Position numbers and translations under genes: made by a program
Notes under the pieces: generated by a model
What the model was told of the DNA's origin: nothing
What the model saw: the letters and a program-made list of their open reading frames with translations, nothing else
Database searches by the model: none
Source of the DNA: Robiginitomaculum sp.
GTDB lineage: Bacteria > Pseudomonadota > Alphaproteobacteria > Caulobacterales > Maricaulaceae
Direction: 5' to 3'
Length of the DNA: 52,728 nucleotides
Assembly: GCA_015485335.1 (NCBI GenBank)
Contig: WFTT01000036.1
Coordinates: 1 to 52,728 of the forward strand
In this document: one piece after another, positions 1-8,749 of the stretch
Numbering within the stretch: position 1 is the stretch's first letter
Layout: the number at the start of each line of letters is the position of its first letter

Positions 1-2331
1 AAAAAACAATTAGCTGCTTTTACAGCATTCATAGCCATCAGTCTGATGTACCCATTAATTGCAATGGGGCAAAGCTTTCCCTCTTCCCTTAATCTTGCGG
101 GTCTAAACAACAGCAATGGGTTCATGCTGGATACCAAGATCAACGCCCAATTTAGCGGCAGCTCCATTGGAGATTTCAATGGCGATGGCATTGACGATAT
201 GGCTCTGGGGTTTCCCTTTCTGGGTAGCGCCGCCCTGCCTCAGCAAGGGACAATTGCCGTCATATTTGGAAAATCAGGTACATTTGAAAGCCCCTTAGCG
301 CTATCCTCCCTTGATGGGACAAATGGCTTTATTATCAATGGGGTCGGGGATTCACTGGCGGGCGTAAAAGTCAGCAAAATTGGGGATTTTAACGGTGATG
401 GCCTTGATGACTTTCTTATAGGGGCGCCATTTGCCGACCCTGGCTTTGTTGAAAACGGCACGATTAATGCCGGGGCGGTTTTTGTTGTTTTTGGAAAGAA
501 ATCTTCTTTTCACCCCACCCTAGAACTTACTGCTCTTGATGGTGCAAACGGCTTTGTCATAAATGGAGAACGCAATAGCGGCCTGTTAGGACGAGCCATA
601 GACGGTGCTGGCGATATCAACGACGATGGACTCAAAGATATCATAATTGGTGATACTGGCGCCTTCCCGGAAACCCTTGGGGGGGCCAAAGGAGCTGGCT
701 ATGTCATTTTTGGCAAAACCACAGGTTTTGCCGCTTCCATGGTACTGTCTTCGTTGGATGGTGTTAGTGGCTTTGTGGTAAACAGCAATGATGCCAAACT
801 GTTAGGCGGTGATGTGCTGGGGACTGGTGATCTTAATGGGGATGGCATTGATGATCTGGCCGTCAGCTCCTTTGACATGAGTACAAACTTACAGCCAGTT
901 GTTTTTGTAATATATGGCAAGACAGGCCCTTTTTCCGTCAACCAGAACTTGTCGATCAACGGCAGCAACAATGGCTTTGCCATTGCGGACGTGCCAGGCG
1001 GGCAGGAAAGCACCATCAGTATTGGGGCCTTGGGCGACATAAACGATGATGGCATCAATGATCTTGCCATTGGAGCCAGACTCCAGGATCCGGGCGGACT
1101 GGCAGATGCAGGGATCAGCTATATAATCTATGGCAGCTCGTCTCGCACTCCCCCTAGACTAGCAATCGATACCCTCTCGGCCAGTGACGGATTTTCAATC
1201 AATGGCATTGCCGCAAACGACCGGGCCGGCGCGCCTACTGGCGGGGGCGATATAAATGGCGACGGCATTGATGATATTATAATTGGCGCCCTGAATGCCG
1301 CTTCAAATAACAATGCCGAAGCAGGTGCTGTTTATGTGGTTTATGGCAAAAGATCACCCTTCGCAGACTCCATCGAACTGTCTTCTTTGGATGGAAATAA
1401 TGGCTTCACCCTGCTTGGCGCGGCCGCCAATGATCAGTCAGGGCGTTTTGTAAGTCGTTTAGGTGATTTGAACAATGATGGCATTGACGATTTCCTTATT
1501 GGCGGCACGGCCCGCTTTGGTTCTTACGTTGTTTTTGGTAGGGCCAATGCACACACCTTGGTCTCTTCCGTATTACCATCCGCCCGTTCCGGTTTCACCG
1601 GGGGATCAGCCATCACGGTCTTTGCTACGGTTATCAACGGAGGAACAGAACCGGCCCAAAATTGTAAAATAAAGATATCCCAAGACGCCCCGGTATCCAT
1701 GAATTTTCAAGAAACGGATGCAAGCAATGCGGCGGTTGGCAGCGCTGATCAGGCCTTCAATCTGGATGCAGGCCAGGCTAGAACGTTCATTTTATCATTC
1801 TCACCCAAATCGGTAAGCGTTGGCACCAATGTGTTTCCCGGTTTTGTATGCGACCATGCCAATACGGGGCTGGTTCATGGCGTAAACACTGTATTTATGT
1901 CGATTGGCGACGTTCCGGTACCTGATGTTTTGTCCATTGGCGCTACACCATCTGGAAATGGCATCCTCTCCGTTCCACAAAACGGCATTGGCTTCATGAC
2001 GGCATCAGCCGTTAATATTGGCGCCGGTGATACGCCTGCATCAAAAGACAGTGCAATCACCGTATCGGTGGATGATGGCGGAACCAGTCTACCATTAAAA
2101 CTGGAGCTATGTGAAACGGATCAACTCGCCACTTGTATCACACCGCGTAGTACGGCGGATGTGAGCACCACAATCGGGGCCAATGCCTCTTTCTTTGCGA
2201 TTTTCGCAACAGATCAGACCAATGGTGCCGGCATAGCTCTAGACCCGGCCAATGCACGTGTTTTTCTACGCTTTACGGATTCTTCTGGCACTGTGCGCTC
2301 GGTAACCAGTGCGGCCGCAACCGTGCCTTAA
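1..2331 (+). CDS. Exported FG-GAP (integrin-alpha-like) beta-propeller protein, 5' end missing
   Basis: The reading frame is open from the first base. The codons before the first ATG (position 46) encode KKQLAAFTAFIAISL, which runs into a hydrophobic segment ending near IAMGQS. This looks like a signal peptide whose initiator Met lies just upstream of the window, so the gene is partial. Seven Ca-binding FG-GAP loops of the form GDFNGDGIDD or GDINDDGIND recur about every 60 residues over the first ~500 residues, as expected for a seven-bladed propeller. Most are preceded by a repeated LSSLDG.NGF segment. The last ~250 residues are two Ig/CARDB-like beta domains with a few cysteines. It is probably secreted or on the cell surface, perhaps in adhesion or ligand binding; the ligand is unknown. 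Codon use is more A+T-rich than in the following genes. No partner gene is visible. Confidence 0.85.
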   Translation, partial: KKQLAAFTAFIAISLMYPLIAMGQSFPSSLNLAGLNNSNGFMLDTKINAQFSGSSIGDFNGDGIDDMALGFPFLGSAALPQQGTIAVIFGKSGTFESPLALSSLDGTNGFIINGVGDSLAGVKVSKIGDFNGDGLDDFLIGAPFADPGFVENGTINAGAVFVVFGKKSSFHPTLELTALDGANGFVINGERNSGLLGRAIDGAGDINDDGLKDIIIGDTGAFPETLGGAKGAGYVIFGKTTGFAASMVLSSLDGVSGFVVNSNDAKLLGGDVLGTGDLNGDGIDDLAVSSFDMSTNLQPVVFVIYGKTGPFSVNQNLSINGSNNGFAIADVPGGQESTISIGALGDINDDGINDLAIGARLQDPGGLADAGISYIIYGSSSRTPPRLAIDTLSASDGFSINGIAANDRAGAPTGGGDINGDGIDDIIIGALNAASNNNAEAGAVYVVYGKRSPFADSIELSSLDGNNGFTLLGAAANDQSGRFVSRLGDLNNDGIDDFLIGGTARFGSYVVFGRANAHTLVSSVLPSARSGFTGGSAITVFATVINGGTEPAQNCKIKISQDAPVSMNFQETDASNAAVGSADQAFNLDAGQARTFILSFSPKSVSVGTNVFPGFVCDHANTGLVHGVNTVFMSIGDVPVPDVLSIGATPSGNGILSVPQNGIGFMTASAVNIGAGDTPASKDSAITVSVDDGGTSLPLKLELCETDQLATCITPRSTADVSTTIGANASFFAIFATDQTNGAGIALDPANARVFLRFTDSSGTVRSVTSAAATVP

Positions 2332-2449
2332 ATTATCTCTACTTTTTGGTCACACCTTCAATAAATTTTGCAATAGCGATTGCCTCATCGCGCTGGCAAG
2401 GCTAGCCATAGGATCAGACAATGTGAGCCGCAGCTAGAAAGAGGTAAAA

Positions 2450-4078
2450 ATGCAAGGTTTGATGCAGGACTGGCCGTTAACGTGCGACAAGATCATTACC
2501 TATGCCAAGATCAATCATCCGAACCGCGAAATTGTCTCGCGTCAGGTGAGTGGTGCCATCACCCGCACCACCTATGGCGAGATCTATGACCGCGCCCGTT
2601 TGCTCTCCTCGGCGCTGGTCAAGCGAGGTATCAAGCTGGGCGATCGCATCGGCACCATGGCCTGGAACAATGCCCGGCACATGGAGGCCTGGTACGCCAT
2701 TATGGGCATTGGGGCCATTTGCCATACCCTGAACCCGCGCCTGTTTCCCGAGCAGCTCAAATACATTGTCAATCATGCGGGTGACCGGATGATCTTTACC
2801 GACCTGACCTTTGTGCCAACGCTCGAGGCGGTACAGGACGATCTGCCTGATGTGGAATGCTTTGTGATCATGTGTGATCGCAAGGAAATGCCCAAAACCA
2901 AATTACGTAATGCCATTTGTTATGAAGACCTGCTGGCCGAAGGCGATGGCAATGTGACCTGGGGCGACTTTGACGAAAACACCGCCTGTGGCCTTTGCTA
3001 TACCTCGGGCACCACAGGCAACCCCAAGGGAGTTCTGTATTCACACCGGTCAAACATGCTGATGGGCATGACTGCCTCCATGGGCGGGGCGATGAATGCG
3101 TCGAGCAATGACACCTGTCTGATGGTGGTGCCAATGTTCCACGCCAATGCCTGGGCACTGGCCTTTACCGCGCCCATGGTGGGCATGAAAATGGTCATGC
3201 CGGGGCCGATGATGGATGGCAAATCCATTTTCGAGCTGCTGAATGGCGAGCAATGCACTTTCAGCGCCGCCGTACCTACGGTGTGGTTGATGCTGCTCAA
3301 CTATCTGGAAGAAAACAAGAAAAAACTTCCCCATCTTAATCGCGTACTGATCGGCGGGTCGGCCTGTCCACGCGCCATAATGGAAACCTTTGACAAAGAA
3401 TATGGCGTGCAGGTGATCCATGCCTGGGGCATGACGGAAACTTCGCCCTTGGGCACAGTTTCGCATATCGAGCCGGAAATTGCCAATCTGCCGTATGAGG
3501 AACAGCTCTCTTATCGTTTGAAACAGGGCAAACCGCCTTTGATCGTGGAAATGAAAATTGTTGATGATGATGGCAATGAGCTGCCCCGCGACGGCGTGGC
3601 CAGCGGCGTTTTGAAAGTACGCGGCCCGGCCATCTCCAAGGCCTATTTTGGCGGCGAGGGCGGCGAAATTCTGGATGAAGATAACTGGTTTGATACCGGC
3701 GACGTGGCCAGCATTGACCCCCTTGGCTATATGCAGATCACCGATCGCTCGAAAGATGTGATCAAGTCCGGCGGGGAATGGATTTCCTCGATTGACCTTG
3801 AAAACGCCGCCATGGATCATCCCAAAGCCGCCGAATGCGCCGTCATTGGCCTGCCACACCCCAAATGGGACGAGCGCCCCTTGCTGATCGTGGTTCTGAA
3901 AAAAGGCAAAAAGGCCAAGGCCAAGGAATTTACCAAATTTCTCAAAGGCAAGATTGCCAAATGGTGGATGCCCGATGATGTGGTGTTTGTAAAAGAACTG
4001 CCCCATGGCCCCACCGGCAAAGTGTCCAAGCTGGAATTGCGTGAACAGTTCAAGGATTACAAACTGCCAACGGCGTAA
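2450..4078 (+). CDS. Acyl-CoA synthetase (AMP-forming, long/medium-chain fatty acid type)
   Basis: This 542-residue member of the ANL superfamily activates a carboxylic acid to its acyl-AMP and then to the CoA thioester. The ATP-binding P-loop YTSGTTGNPKGV is at about residues 184-195. The adenylate motif WGMTETSPLG, the hinge motif NWFDTGD...DRSKDVIKSGGEW and the C-terminal catalytic lysine region GPTGKVSK are all present, so the enzyme looks intact. Length and N-terminus match the fatty-acyl-CoA ligase (FadD3/AlkK-like) group. Start at ATG 2450 is supported by AGAGG six bases upstream; a second Met at 2462 is possible. Substrate chain length cannot be read from sequence. It stands alone, convergent with the nitrilase gene across a repeat-containing gap. 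Confidence 0.9.
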   Translation: MQGLMQDWPLTCDKIITYAKINHPNREIVSRQVSGAITRTTYGEIYDRARLLSSALVKRGIKLGDRIGTMAWNNARHMEAWYAIMGIGAICHTLNPRLFPEQLKYIVNHAGDRMIFTDLTFVPTLEAVQDDLPDVECFVIMCDRKEMPKTKLRNAICYEDLLAEGDGNVTWGDFDENTACGLCYTSGTTGNPKGVLYSHRSNMLMGMTASMGGAMNASSNDTCLMVVPMFHANAWALAFTAPMVGMKMVMPGPMMDGKSIFELLNGEQCTFSAAVPTVWLMLLNYLEENKKKLPHLNRVLIGGSACPRAIMETFDKEYGVQVIHAWGMTETSPLGTVSHIEPEIANLPYEEQLSYRLKQGKPPLIVEMKIVDDDGNELPRDGVASGVLKVRGPAISKAYFGGEGGEILDEDNWFDTGDVASIDPLGYMQITDRSKDVIKSGGEWISSIDLENAAMDHPKAAECAVIGLPHPKWDERPLLIVVLKKGKKAKAKEFTKFLKGKIAKWWMPDDVVFVKELPHGPTGKVSKLELREQFKDYKLPTA

Positions 4079-4102
4079 AGGGAGAAGAGGCGGCACGCCT
4101 CG

Positions 4103-4125
4103 CCCTTCGACAAGCTCAGGGTGAG
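4103..4125 (+). repeat. REP-like intergenic repeat (CCCTTCGACAAGCTCAGGG type)
   Basis: The 23-base element begins CCCTTCGACAAGCTCAGGG and continues TGAG. It has short inverted ends (CCCT/AGGG). Sequences of this form are familiar as dispersed intergenic repeats in many proteobacterial genomes. It lies just after the acyl-CoA synthetase stop, between convergent genes. Only one copy is present in the window, so its repeat status rests on recognition. Confidence 0.55.
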
Positions 4126-4201
4126 GGAGGGATCGGCGTTTCGGCATACCTTTTCCTCATCCAGTTCCTGTCGAAGGATGGAAAATATTCAATTTCGTGT
4201 C

Positions 4202-4259
4202 ACCCCGGACCTGATCCGGGGTCCAGAGGGGCATCACTATGGATACCGGCCTTCGCCGG
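4202..4259. repeat. REP-like double-hairpin element
   Basis: Two hairpins lie in tandem. ACCCCGGA (4202-4209) and TCCGGGGT (4215-4222) form a perfect 8-bp stem with loop CCTGA. CCGGC (4246-4250) and GCCGG (4255-4259) form a second stem with loop CTTC. The TGGATACCGGCCTTCGCCGG..ATGAC phrasing matches palindromic repeats widespread in alphaproteobacterial intergenic DNA. The element sits between the convergent acyl-CoA synthetase and nitrilase stops and may also terminate transcription. Confidence 0.6.
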
Positions 4260-4273
4260 GATGACGCCAAGCG

Positions 4274-5155
4274 TTAATCCTCCTCCACCACCACCACGTT
4301 TTGCGGCGCAGTGTTTACGTGCAGCGAAAATACGTCCGGGCGGGCGTAATGGCCGACGGTATCAAGATCATATTTTCCCCGGGTGATCAGGGATTTATCA
4401 AGGTCAGCGGTGAGGATCACATCTTCGCCAAACACCGGCCCGGCCAACAGATCGCCAAAGGGCGAGACAATGCAAGAGCCACCATTGATCGTGTCCGTAT
4501 GTTGCACGGCGCTAAGCACAAAGCAGCGCCCTTCAATGGCGATATGCTGCATCGTGGGCGTCCAGACCGGGCGATCATCCACCGTGGGGGCGCAGTAAAA
4601 TTCAACCCCTTGGGCATACATATGCGTGCGCGCCAGCGGCATATAATTTTCCCAGCAAATCAGCGCGCCGACCTTGCCCACATCCATGTTTTGCACGGAC
4701 AGAGTGGAACCATCCCCAAAGCCCCATATCAGGCGCTCCATGGCCGTGGGCATGAGTTTTTGGTGCTTGCCCGCCAAGGTGCCATCCTTGGCAAAATAGA
4801 GCGCCGTGCAATAAAGCGTCGCGCCGCCTTGCTCGATCACGCCGACCACCACATTGGTGTTCGCCTTGGCAACGGCTTTGCACATACGCGCCAGTTCAGA
4901 GCCATCCAGCGCCATGGCGCTGTCATAATAGCGTTGATAATCCGTGCGCCCCTTGGGCGTACGCGATCCAACCCGCGCGCCAAAATCCTCGCCCTTGGGA
5001 TAGCCGCCTATAAACGCCTCGGGGAAAACCACCAGTTCTGCCCCGGCCCGGGCCGCATCGCCAAGTAAGTCTTCAAATTTTTCCAGCGTGCGCGGCGTGT
5101 CGTAAAGGCAGCTTCCGGCCTGCACCACCGCCCCTTTAATGGTGGGATTGCTCAT
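4274..5155 (-). CDS. Nitrilase (carbon-nitrogen hydrolase superfamily)
   Basis: The protein has 293 residues. The catalytic triad of the nitrilase fold is visible: Glu46 in FPEAFIGG, Lys133 in HQKLMPT and Cys167 in ICWENYMPLA. The LICWENYMP signature is typical of branch 1 true nitrilases (nitrile to carboxylic acid plus ammonia) rather than amidases. Start ATG 5155 is chosen over the longer frame from 5200 because AAGGAA lies just upstream and the family N-terminus (KGAVVQAG) follows directly. It is divergent from the amidotransferase gene with a 76-base gap. Its neighbours (amidotransferase, alcohol dehydrogenase, glutamine synthetase homologue) suggest a role in nitrogen release from small organic compounds. 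The actual nitrile substrate is unknown. Confidence 0.9.
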   Translation of the reverse strand: MSNPTIKGAVVQAGSCLYDTPRTLEKFEDLLGDAARAGAELVVFPEAFIGGYPKGEDFGARVGSRTPKGRTDYQRYYDSAMALDGSELARMCKAVAKANTNVVVGVIEQGGATLYCTALYFAKDGTLAGKHQKLMPTAMERLIWGFGDGSTLSVQNMDVGKVGALICWENYMPLARTHMYAQGVEFYCAPTVDDRPVWTPTMQHIAIEGRCFVLSAVQHTDTINGGSCIVSPFGDLLAGPVFGEDVILTADLDKSLITRGKYDLDTVGHYARPDVFSLHVNTAPQNVVVVEED

Positions 5156-5231
5156 TTTGGGGTTTCCTTCTTTTGCCTCTTCTGACAATGCTTGAAGCAC
5201 GCATGATCCGCAAATGATTTAGAGAGATGAA

Positions 5232-6065
5232 ATGCCAAGACTGCTCATCATGGAAGGCAATACGCTGGCCCAACAGGCGCGTTCGGCGGCATTGGGCGTG
5301 CGTTCGGCCAGTGATGTTTATATCCATGCCATTGTCACGCATTTTAACGGCCTGACGCTGGATGTGATCCATGGTGCCGATCGGGGGCAAGACCTGCCCG
5401 CGGGGGCGAGCTATGCCGATTATGATGGTCTGGTGATCTCTGGCTCGGGCCTGCATGCCTATGATACTGATTTTGCGGTTACCAACCAGATTGATCTGGT
5501 GCGCGCCTTTGCGCAGACCGGCAAGCCCATCCTTGGCTCGTGCTGGGGATTGCAGATCGCGGTCATGGCGGCCGGCGGCTCGGTGGGCCTTAGCCCCAAT
5601 GGGCGCGAAGTCGGCGTGGCGCGCAATATCACCCTGAATGCAGTAGGGCGAGCGCATCCGATGTTTGCCGGCAAGCCGCCTGCCTTTGATGCCCTGTGCA
5701 TTCATTATGATGAAATCCTTACCCTGCCAGCGGACGCCATCTTGCTGTCCTCCAATGCCCACAGCCCGGTACAGGGGGCCATCATCCCCCTTGCGCAATC
5801 AGAAATTTGGGCGGTGCAATACCATCCCGAATATGATCTGGCGCAAATCGCCATGATGATGCGCCTATATGCGGACGATATGGTGGATCAGGGCTTTTTT
5901 ACCGATCCGGCCAATGGGAAAGATTATATCGCCAAAATCGAGCGGTTGCATAACTCCCCAAACGATTTCGCGCTGGCCTGGCAAATGGGCATGGGCAAAA
6001 CCATAACGGATGATCATCTGCGTCGGGCCGAGATCATCAACTGGATCAAAACCTGTATCCTATAA
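5232..6065 (+). CDS. Class I glutamine amidotransferase-like protein
   Basis: This 277-residue GATase1 domain protein has its nucleophile Cys104 in GSCWGLQI and its catalytic His198/Glu200 in VQYHPEYD, so the triad is complete. No synthetase domain is attached. Stand-alone GATase1 proteins of this type include GMP-synthase-like amidotransferases and gamma-glutamyl amide hydrolases (PuuD-like function). Next to a PuuA-like glutamine synthetase homologue and an alcohol dehydrogenase, hydrolysis of a gamma-glutamyl amide is the more attractive role; this is inference. A weak ribosome site (GAGAGATGAA) precedes ATG 5232. The last 6 bases overlap the convergent alcohol dehydrogenase gene. Confidence 0.85.
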   Translation: MPRLLIMEGNTLAQQARSAALGVRSASDVYIHAIVTHFNGLTLDVIHGADRGQDLPAGASYADYDGLVISGSGLHAYDTDFAVTNQIDLVRAFAQTGKPILGSCWGLQIAVMAAGGSVGLSPNGREVGVARNITLNAVGRAHPMFAGKPPAFDALCIHYDEILTLPADAILLSSNAHSPVQGAIIPLAQSEIWAVQYHPEYDLAQIAMMMRLYADDMVDQGFFTDPANGKDYIAKIERLHNSPNDFALAWQMGMGKTITDDHLRRAEIINWIKTCIL

Positions 6066-7223
6066 GGGCAAATCACCCGTATAGGCGGCCTCGAAAATGC
6101 GCCGCGCATCAGCCTCGGTCAGGGCCACCGGATTGGTGGGCGCGGTCGGATCCTTGGCCGCCATGGCGGCGATCAAATCGGCCTTGGCATCATCAATGCC
6201 AAATTCTTTTAACGTATGGGGCACCCCAAGGCTGGACCGCCAATCAATCACCCATTTCATAAAGCCATCAAAGCCGCCCTTAATGCCCAAAAACGCGGTC
6301 AGGCGCTGCATTTTATCTTCAATCGCCGGGCGATTAAAGACCAGCACATAGGGCATCACCACCGCATTGGTCATGCCGTGATGGGTGTCGTATAGCGCGC
6401 CAATGGGGTGAGCCAGCGAATGAATACCACCCAGCCCTTTTTGAAAGGCGATGGCCCCCATGCTGGCCGCCGCCAGCAGATGCGCCCGCGCCTCCAGATC
6501 GGTCCCGTCATCATAGGCGGTTTTCAGGGCGTCTTTGACCAGCCGCATCCCTTCCAGCGCGATGCCTTCGGACAAGGGGTGGAAGGTCGGGGCGCAAAAA
6601 GCCTCCAGACAATGCACAAAGGCATCCACCCCGGCCCCGGCAGTTAACATGGGCGGCAGACCGATGGTCAGTTCGGGATCCGAGATCACCGTGACCGGCA
6701 TCATTTTGGGATGGAAGATGATTTTCTTCTCGTGGCGCTCCTCATCCAAAATCACCGCGGCGCGGCCTACTTCGGAACCGGTGCCCGCCGTGGTGGGGAC
6801 GGCAATGACCGGGGCGATGGCATCGGCATTGGCGCGGCTCCACCAATCGCCAACATCTTCATAATCCCAAAGGGGGCGGGTTTGCCCTTGGGCAAAGGCG
6901 ATGGCCTTGCCGCAATCCAGCGCAGAGCCGCCACCAAAGGCGATCACCCCGTCATGATTGCCGGCGCGATAGGCGGCCACACCATCATCGACATTTTTGC
7001 CCGTGGGGTTGGGTTTCATATCGCTAAAAAGCGCCGCGCCCAGCCCGGCATTTTCACAGGCCGCCTGGGCATCCCTGATCATCGGCAAAGCCGCCAGACC
7101 CGGATCCGTGACCAGCAAAGGTCTGTTTATTCCAGCGCTCTTGGCTGCCGCTGGCAATTCTTCAATCCGCCCCGCCCCAAAACGCATTTCGGTAGGGTAG
7201 CTCCAATTGGCAAAAAGTTTCAT
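6060..7223 (-). CDS. Iron-containing alcohol dehydrogenase
   Basis: This 387-residue group III alcohol dehydrogenase oxidises an alcohol to an aldehyde, or the reverse, with NAD(P). The nucleotide motif GGGSALDCGKA is near residue 100. The metal-binding stretch contains HSLAHPIGALYDTHHG, which supplies the conserved histidines. The N-terminal FGAGRIEELP and the TTAGTGSEVGRAAVI segment are typical of the family. The start codon overlaps the stop of the upstream glutamine synthetase homologue (ATGA at 7220-7223), so the two are translationally coupled. This suggests one pathway in which a hydroxyl of the ligase product or substrate is oxidised. The substrate is not predictable from sequence. 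Confidence 0.92.
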   Translation of the reverse strand: MKLFANWSYPTEMRFGAGRIEELPAAAKSAGINRPLLVTDPGLAALPMIRDAQAACENAGLGAALFSDMKPNPTGKNVDDGVAAYRAGNHDGVIAFGGGSALDCGKAIAFAQGQTRPLWDYEDVGDWWSRANADAIAPVIAVPTTAGTGSEVGRAAVILDEERHEKKIIFHPKMMPVTVISDPELTIGLPPMLTAGAGVDAFVHCLEAFCAPTFHPLSEGIALEGMRLVKDALKTAYDDGTDLEARAHLLAAASMGAIAFQKGLGGIHSLAHPIGALYDTHHGMTNAVVMPYVLVFNRPAIEDKMQRLTAFLGIKGGFDGFMKWVIDWRSSLGVPHTLKEFGIDDAKADLIAAMAAKDPTAPTNPVALTEADARRIFEAAYTGDLPL

Positions 7224-8590
7224 GAACGTTCAAATCCGCGTTTTAAATCCCAATCCGTGACCATGCGGTCAGCTTCGCTTTGCTCCCACCGCGCCGCATG
7301 GACATAATGATCAATCACCGCCTCGCCAAAGGCGGCGCGCAGCATTTTTGAGCCATCCAGCGCGCTGGTGGCCTCGCGCAGGGTGCCCGGCACAGAGCGC
7401 AGATCCGCCTCCCCATAGGCATCGCCGACAAAGCCCGGCTCAAGCGTCATTTTCTTTTCAATCCCGTCTATGCCCGCCGCCAACAGCGCCGCCATGGCCA
7501 GATAGGGGTTCAGATCACCGCCGCCAATGCGGCATTCACAGCGAATGGCCTTACTCATCTCGCCAACCAGACGAAAACCGGCGGTGCGGTTATCACGCGA
7601 CCAGATGGCCCGGGTCGGCGCAAAGGTACCCGCGGCAAAGCGTTTATAGGAATTGATCATCGGGGCCAAAAACACCGTCATGGCGCTGGCGTGTTCCAAA
7701 AGCCCGGCCATGAAGGCGCGCATCAGATCCGACATGCCCAGATCACTGTTTTTATCCAAAAATAACGGCGTTTTAGCGCCCCTATCCCACAAGGACATGT
7801 GGATATGACAGGAATTGCCCGCCAGATCGGTGCGCCATTTGGGCATAAAGGTGATGGCCCGGCCATGTGCATGGGCCATTTCTTTCATACCGTTTTTCAT
7901 GATCACATGATTATCCGCCATGGTCAGCGCATCCCCATAGCGCACGTTCATTTCCTGTTGGCCCGGCCCCCATTCACCCTTGGAGTTTTCCACCGCAATC
8001 CCGGCCCCTTGCAGGCCGTTACGCATGGCGCGCAATAGCGGCTCTTCCTTGCTGCCCTGAAAAATATGATAGTCTTCGATATAGCGCCCGCTGGGTTCCA
8101 GGTCCTGAAACTGCTTGGCGCTGGCGCTCTCATAACTTTCATTGAATAGATAAAATTCCAGCTCGGTGGCCATCATGGCGCTCATGCCCATGGCCTCCAG
8201 ACGCGCCAGTTGTGCCTTGAGAATGGCCCGGGGGCTGACCGGCAAACCTTCGCCGGTATGATGATCCAGCACATCGCAAAGCACCAGAGCGGTGCCCTCC
8301 AGCCACGGAATGCGGCGTAAGGTAGAAAGGTCTGGCTTTAACACAAAATCGCCATAGCCCTTGTCCCAGCCAGTGCCCGCATAGCCCGGCACCAATTCCA
8401 TCTCCATGTCATTGGCCAGCAGATAGTCACAGGCATGGGTTTCCTCATACCCTCCATCGACAAAAAACTGCGCATGAAATCTTTTGCCCATCAGGCGGCC
8501 CTGCATATCGGCAAAACATACCAGAACCGTGTCGATCTGCCCGGCTTTCACCGCCTCTTTCAGGGCCTGCAAAGTTAGCGGTGCGCTCAT
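7220..8590 (-). CDS. Glutamine synthetase family protein (gamma-glutamylpolyamine/amine ligase type)
   Basis: This 456-residue protein has the glutamine synthetase fold: an N-terminal beta-grasp domain (QIDTVLVCFADMQGRLMGKR), then the catalytic domain with metal-binding MATELEFYLF, substrate/ATP loop AGNSCHIHMSLWD and GGGDLNPYLAMAALLAAG. The sequence style is that of the PuuA/GlnT-like group, which ligates glutamate to amines, not of housekeeping GlnA; the usual adenylylation-site Tyr segment is not evident. It is followed by an overlapping alcohol dehydrogenase gene and lies near a GATase1 protein, as in gamma-glutamylated amine pathways (PuuA/PuuD; ethanolamine and isopropylamine variants). 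The leader holds a strong -10 and a terminator-like hairpin, which suggests control by attenuation. Confidence 0.88.
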   Translation of the reverse strand: MSAPLTLQALKEAVKAGQIDTVLVCFADMQGRLMGKRFHAQFFVDGGYEETHACDYLLANDMEMELVPGYAGTGWDKGYGDFVLKPDLSTLRRIPWLEGTALVLCDVLDHHTGEGLPVSPRAILKAQLARLEAMGMSAMMATELEFYLFNESYESASAKQFQDLEPSGRYIEDYHIFQGSKEEPLLRAMRNGLQGAGIAVENSKGEWGPGQQEMNVRYGDALTMADNHVIMKNGMKEMAHAHGRAITFMPKWRTDLAGNSCHIHMSLWDRGAKTPLFLDKNSDLGMSDLMRAFMAGLLEHASAMTVFLAPMINSYKRFAAGTFAPTRAIWSRDNRTAGFRLVGEMSKAIRCECRIGGGDLNPYLAMAALLAAGIDGIEKKMTLEPGFVGDAYGEADLRSVPGTLREATSALDGSKMLRAAFGEAVIDHYVHAARWEQSEADRMVTDWDLKRGFERS

Positions 8591-8643
8591 GATATTTTCC
8601 CAAAAAAGTTAGCAATTCGGCCCAGTAAGAAGGCGTTTGATGC

Positions 8644-8666
8644 AAAAGGCGGGGATAAGCCCCGCC
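8644..8666 (-). terminator. Terminator-like hairpin in the leader of the glutamine synthetase homologue
   Basis: Read on the minus strand, GGCGGGG, loop CTTAT and CCCCGCC form a perfect 7-bp G+C stem followed directly by TTTT. It lies about 55 bases before the ATG at 8590 and downstream of a consensus -10, so it is inside the predicted 5' leader. A terminator there would allow premature termination (attenuator or riboswitch expression platform). Confidence 0.6.
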
Positions 8667-8743
8667 ACCTGCCCGGCAAAAGTTAGGCGCACTTGCAAAG
8701 GCGCACAAGGCCTTTCCTGCACGTCCGCACTTCATGCCTTTTT

Positions 8744-8749
8744 ATTATA
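8744..8749 (-). promoter_or_regulatory. -10 element (TATAAT) for the glutamine synthetase homologue
   Basis: The minus strand reads TATAAT exactly at 8749-8744. A TTGACA occurs upstream at 8765-8760, but only 10 bases away, so it cannot be the -35 of this -10. The hexamer at proper spacing is TGGCTC, a poor match, so the promoter may need an activator. The predicted leader is about 145 bases. Confidence 0.5.

Noticed and set aside
3050-4147. 365-codon open frame on the minus strand opposite the acyl-CoA synthetase
   Set aside because: It is the antisense shadow of a well-supported gene; its translation is low-complexity and has no recognisable domain.
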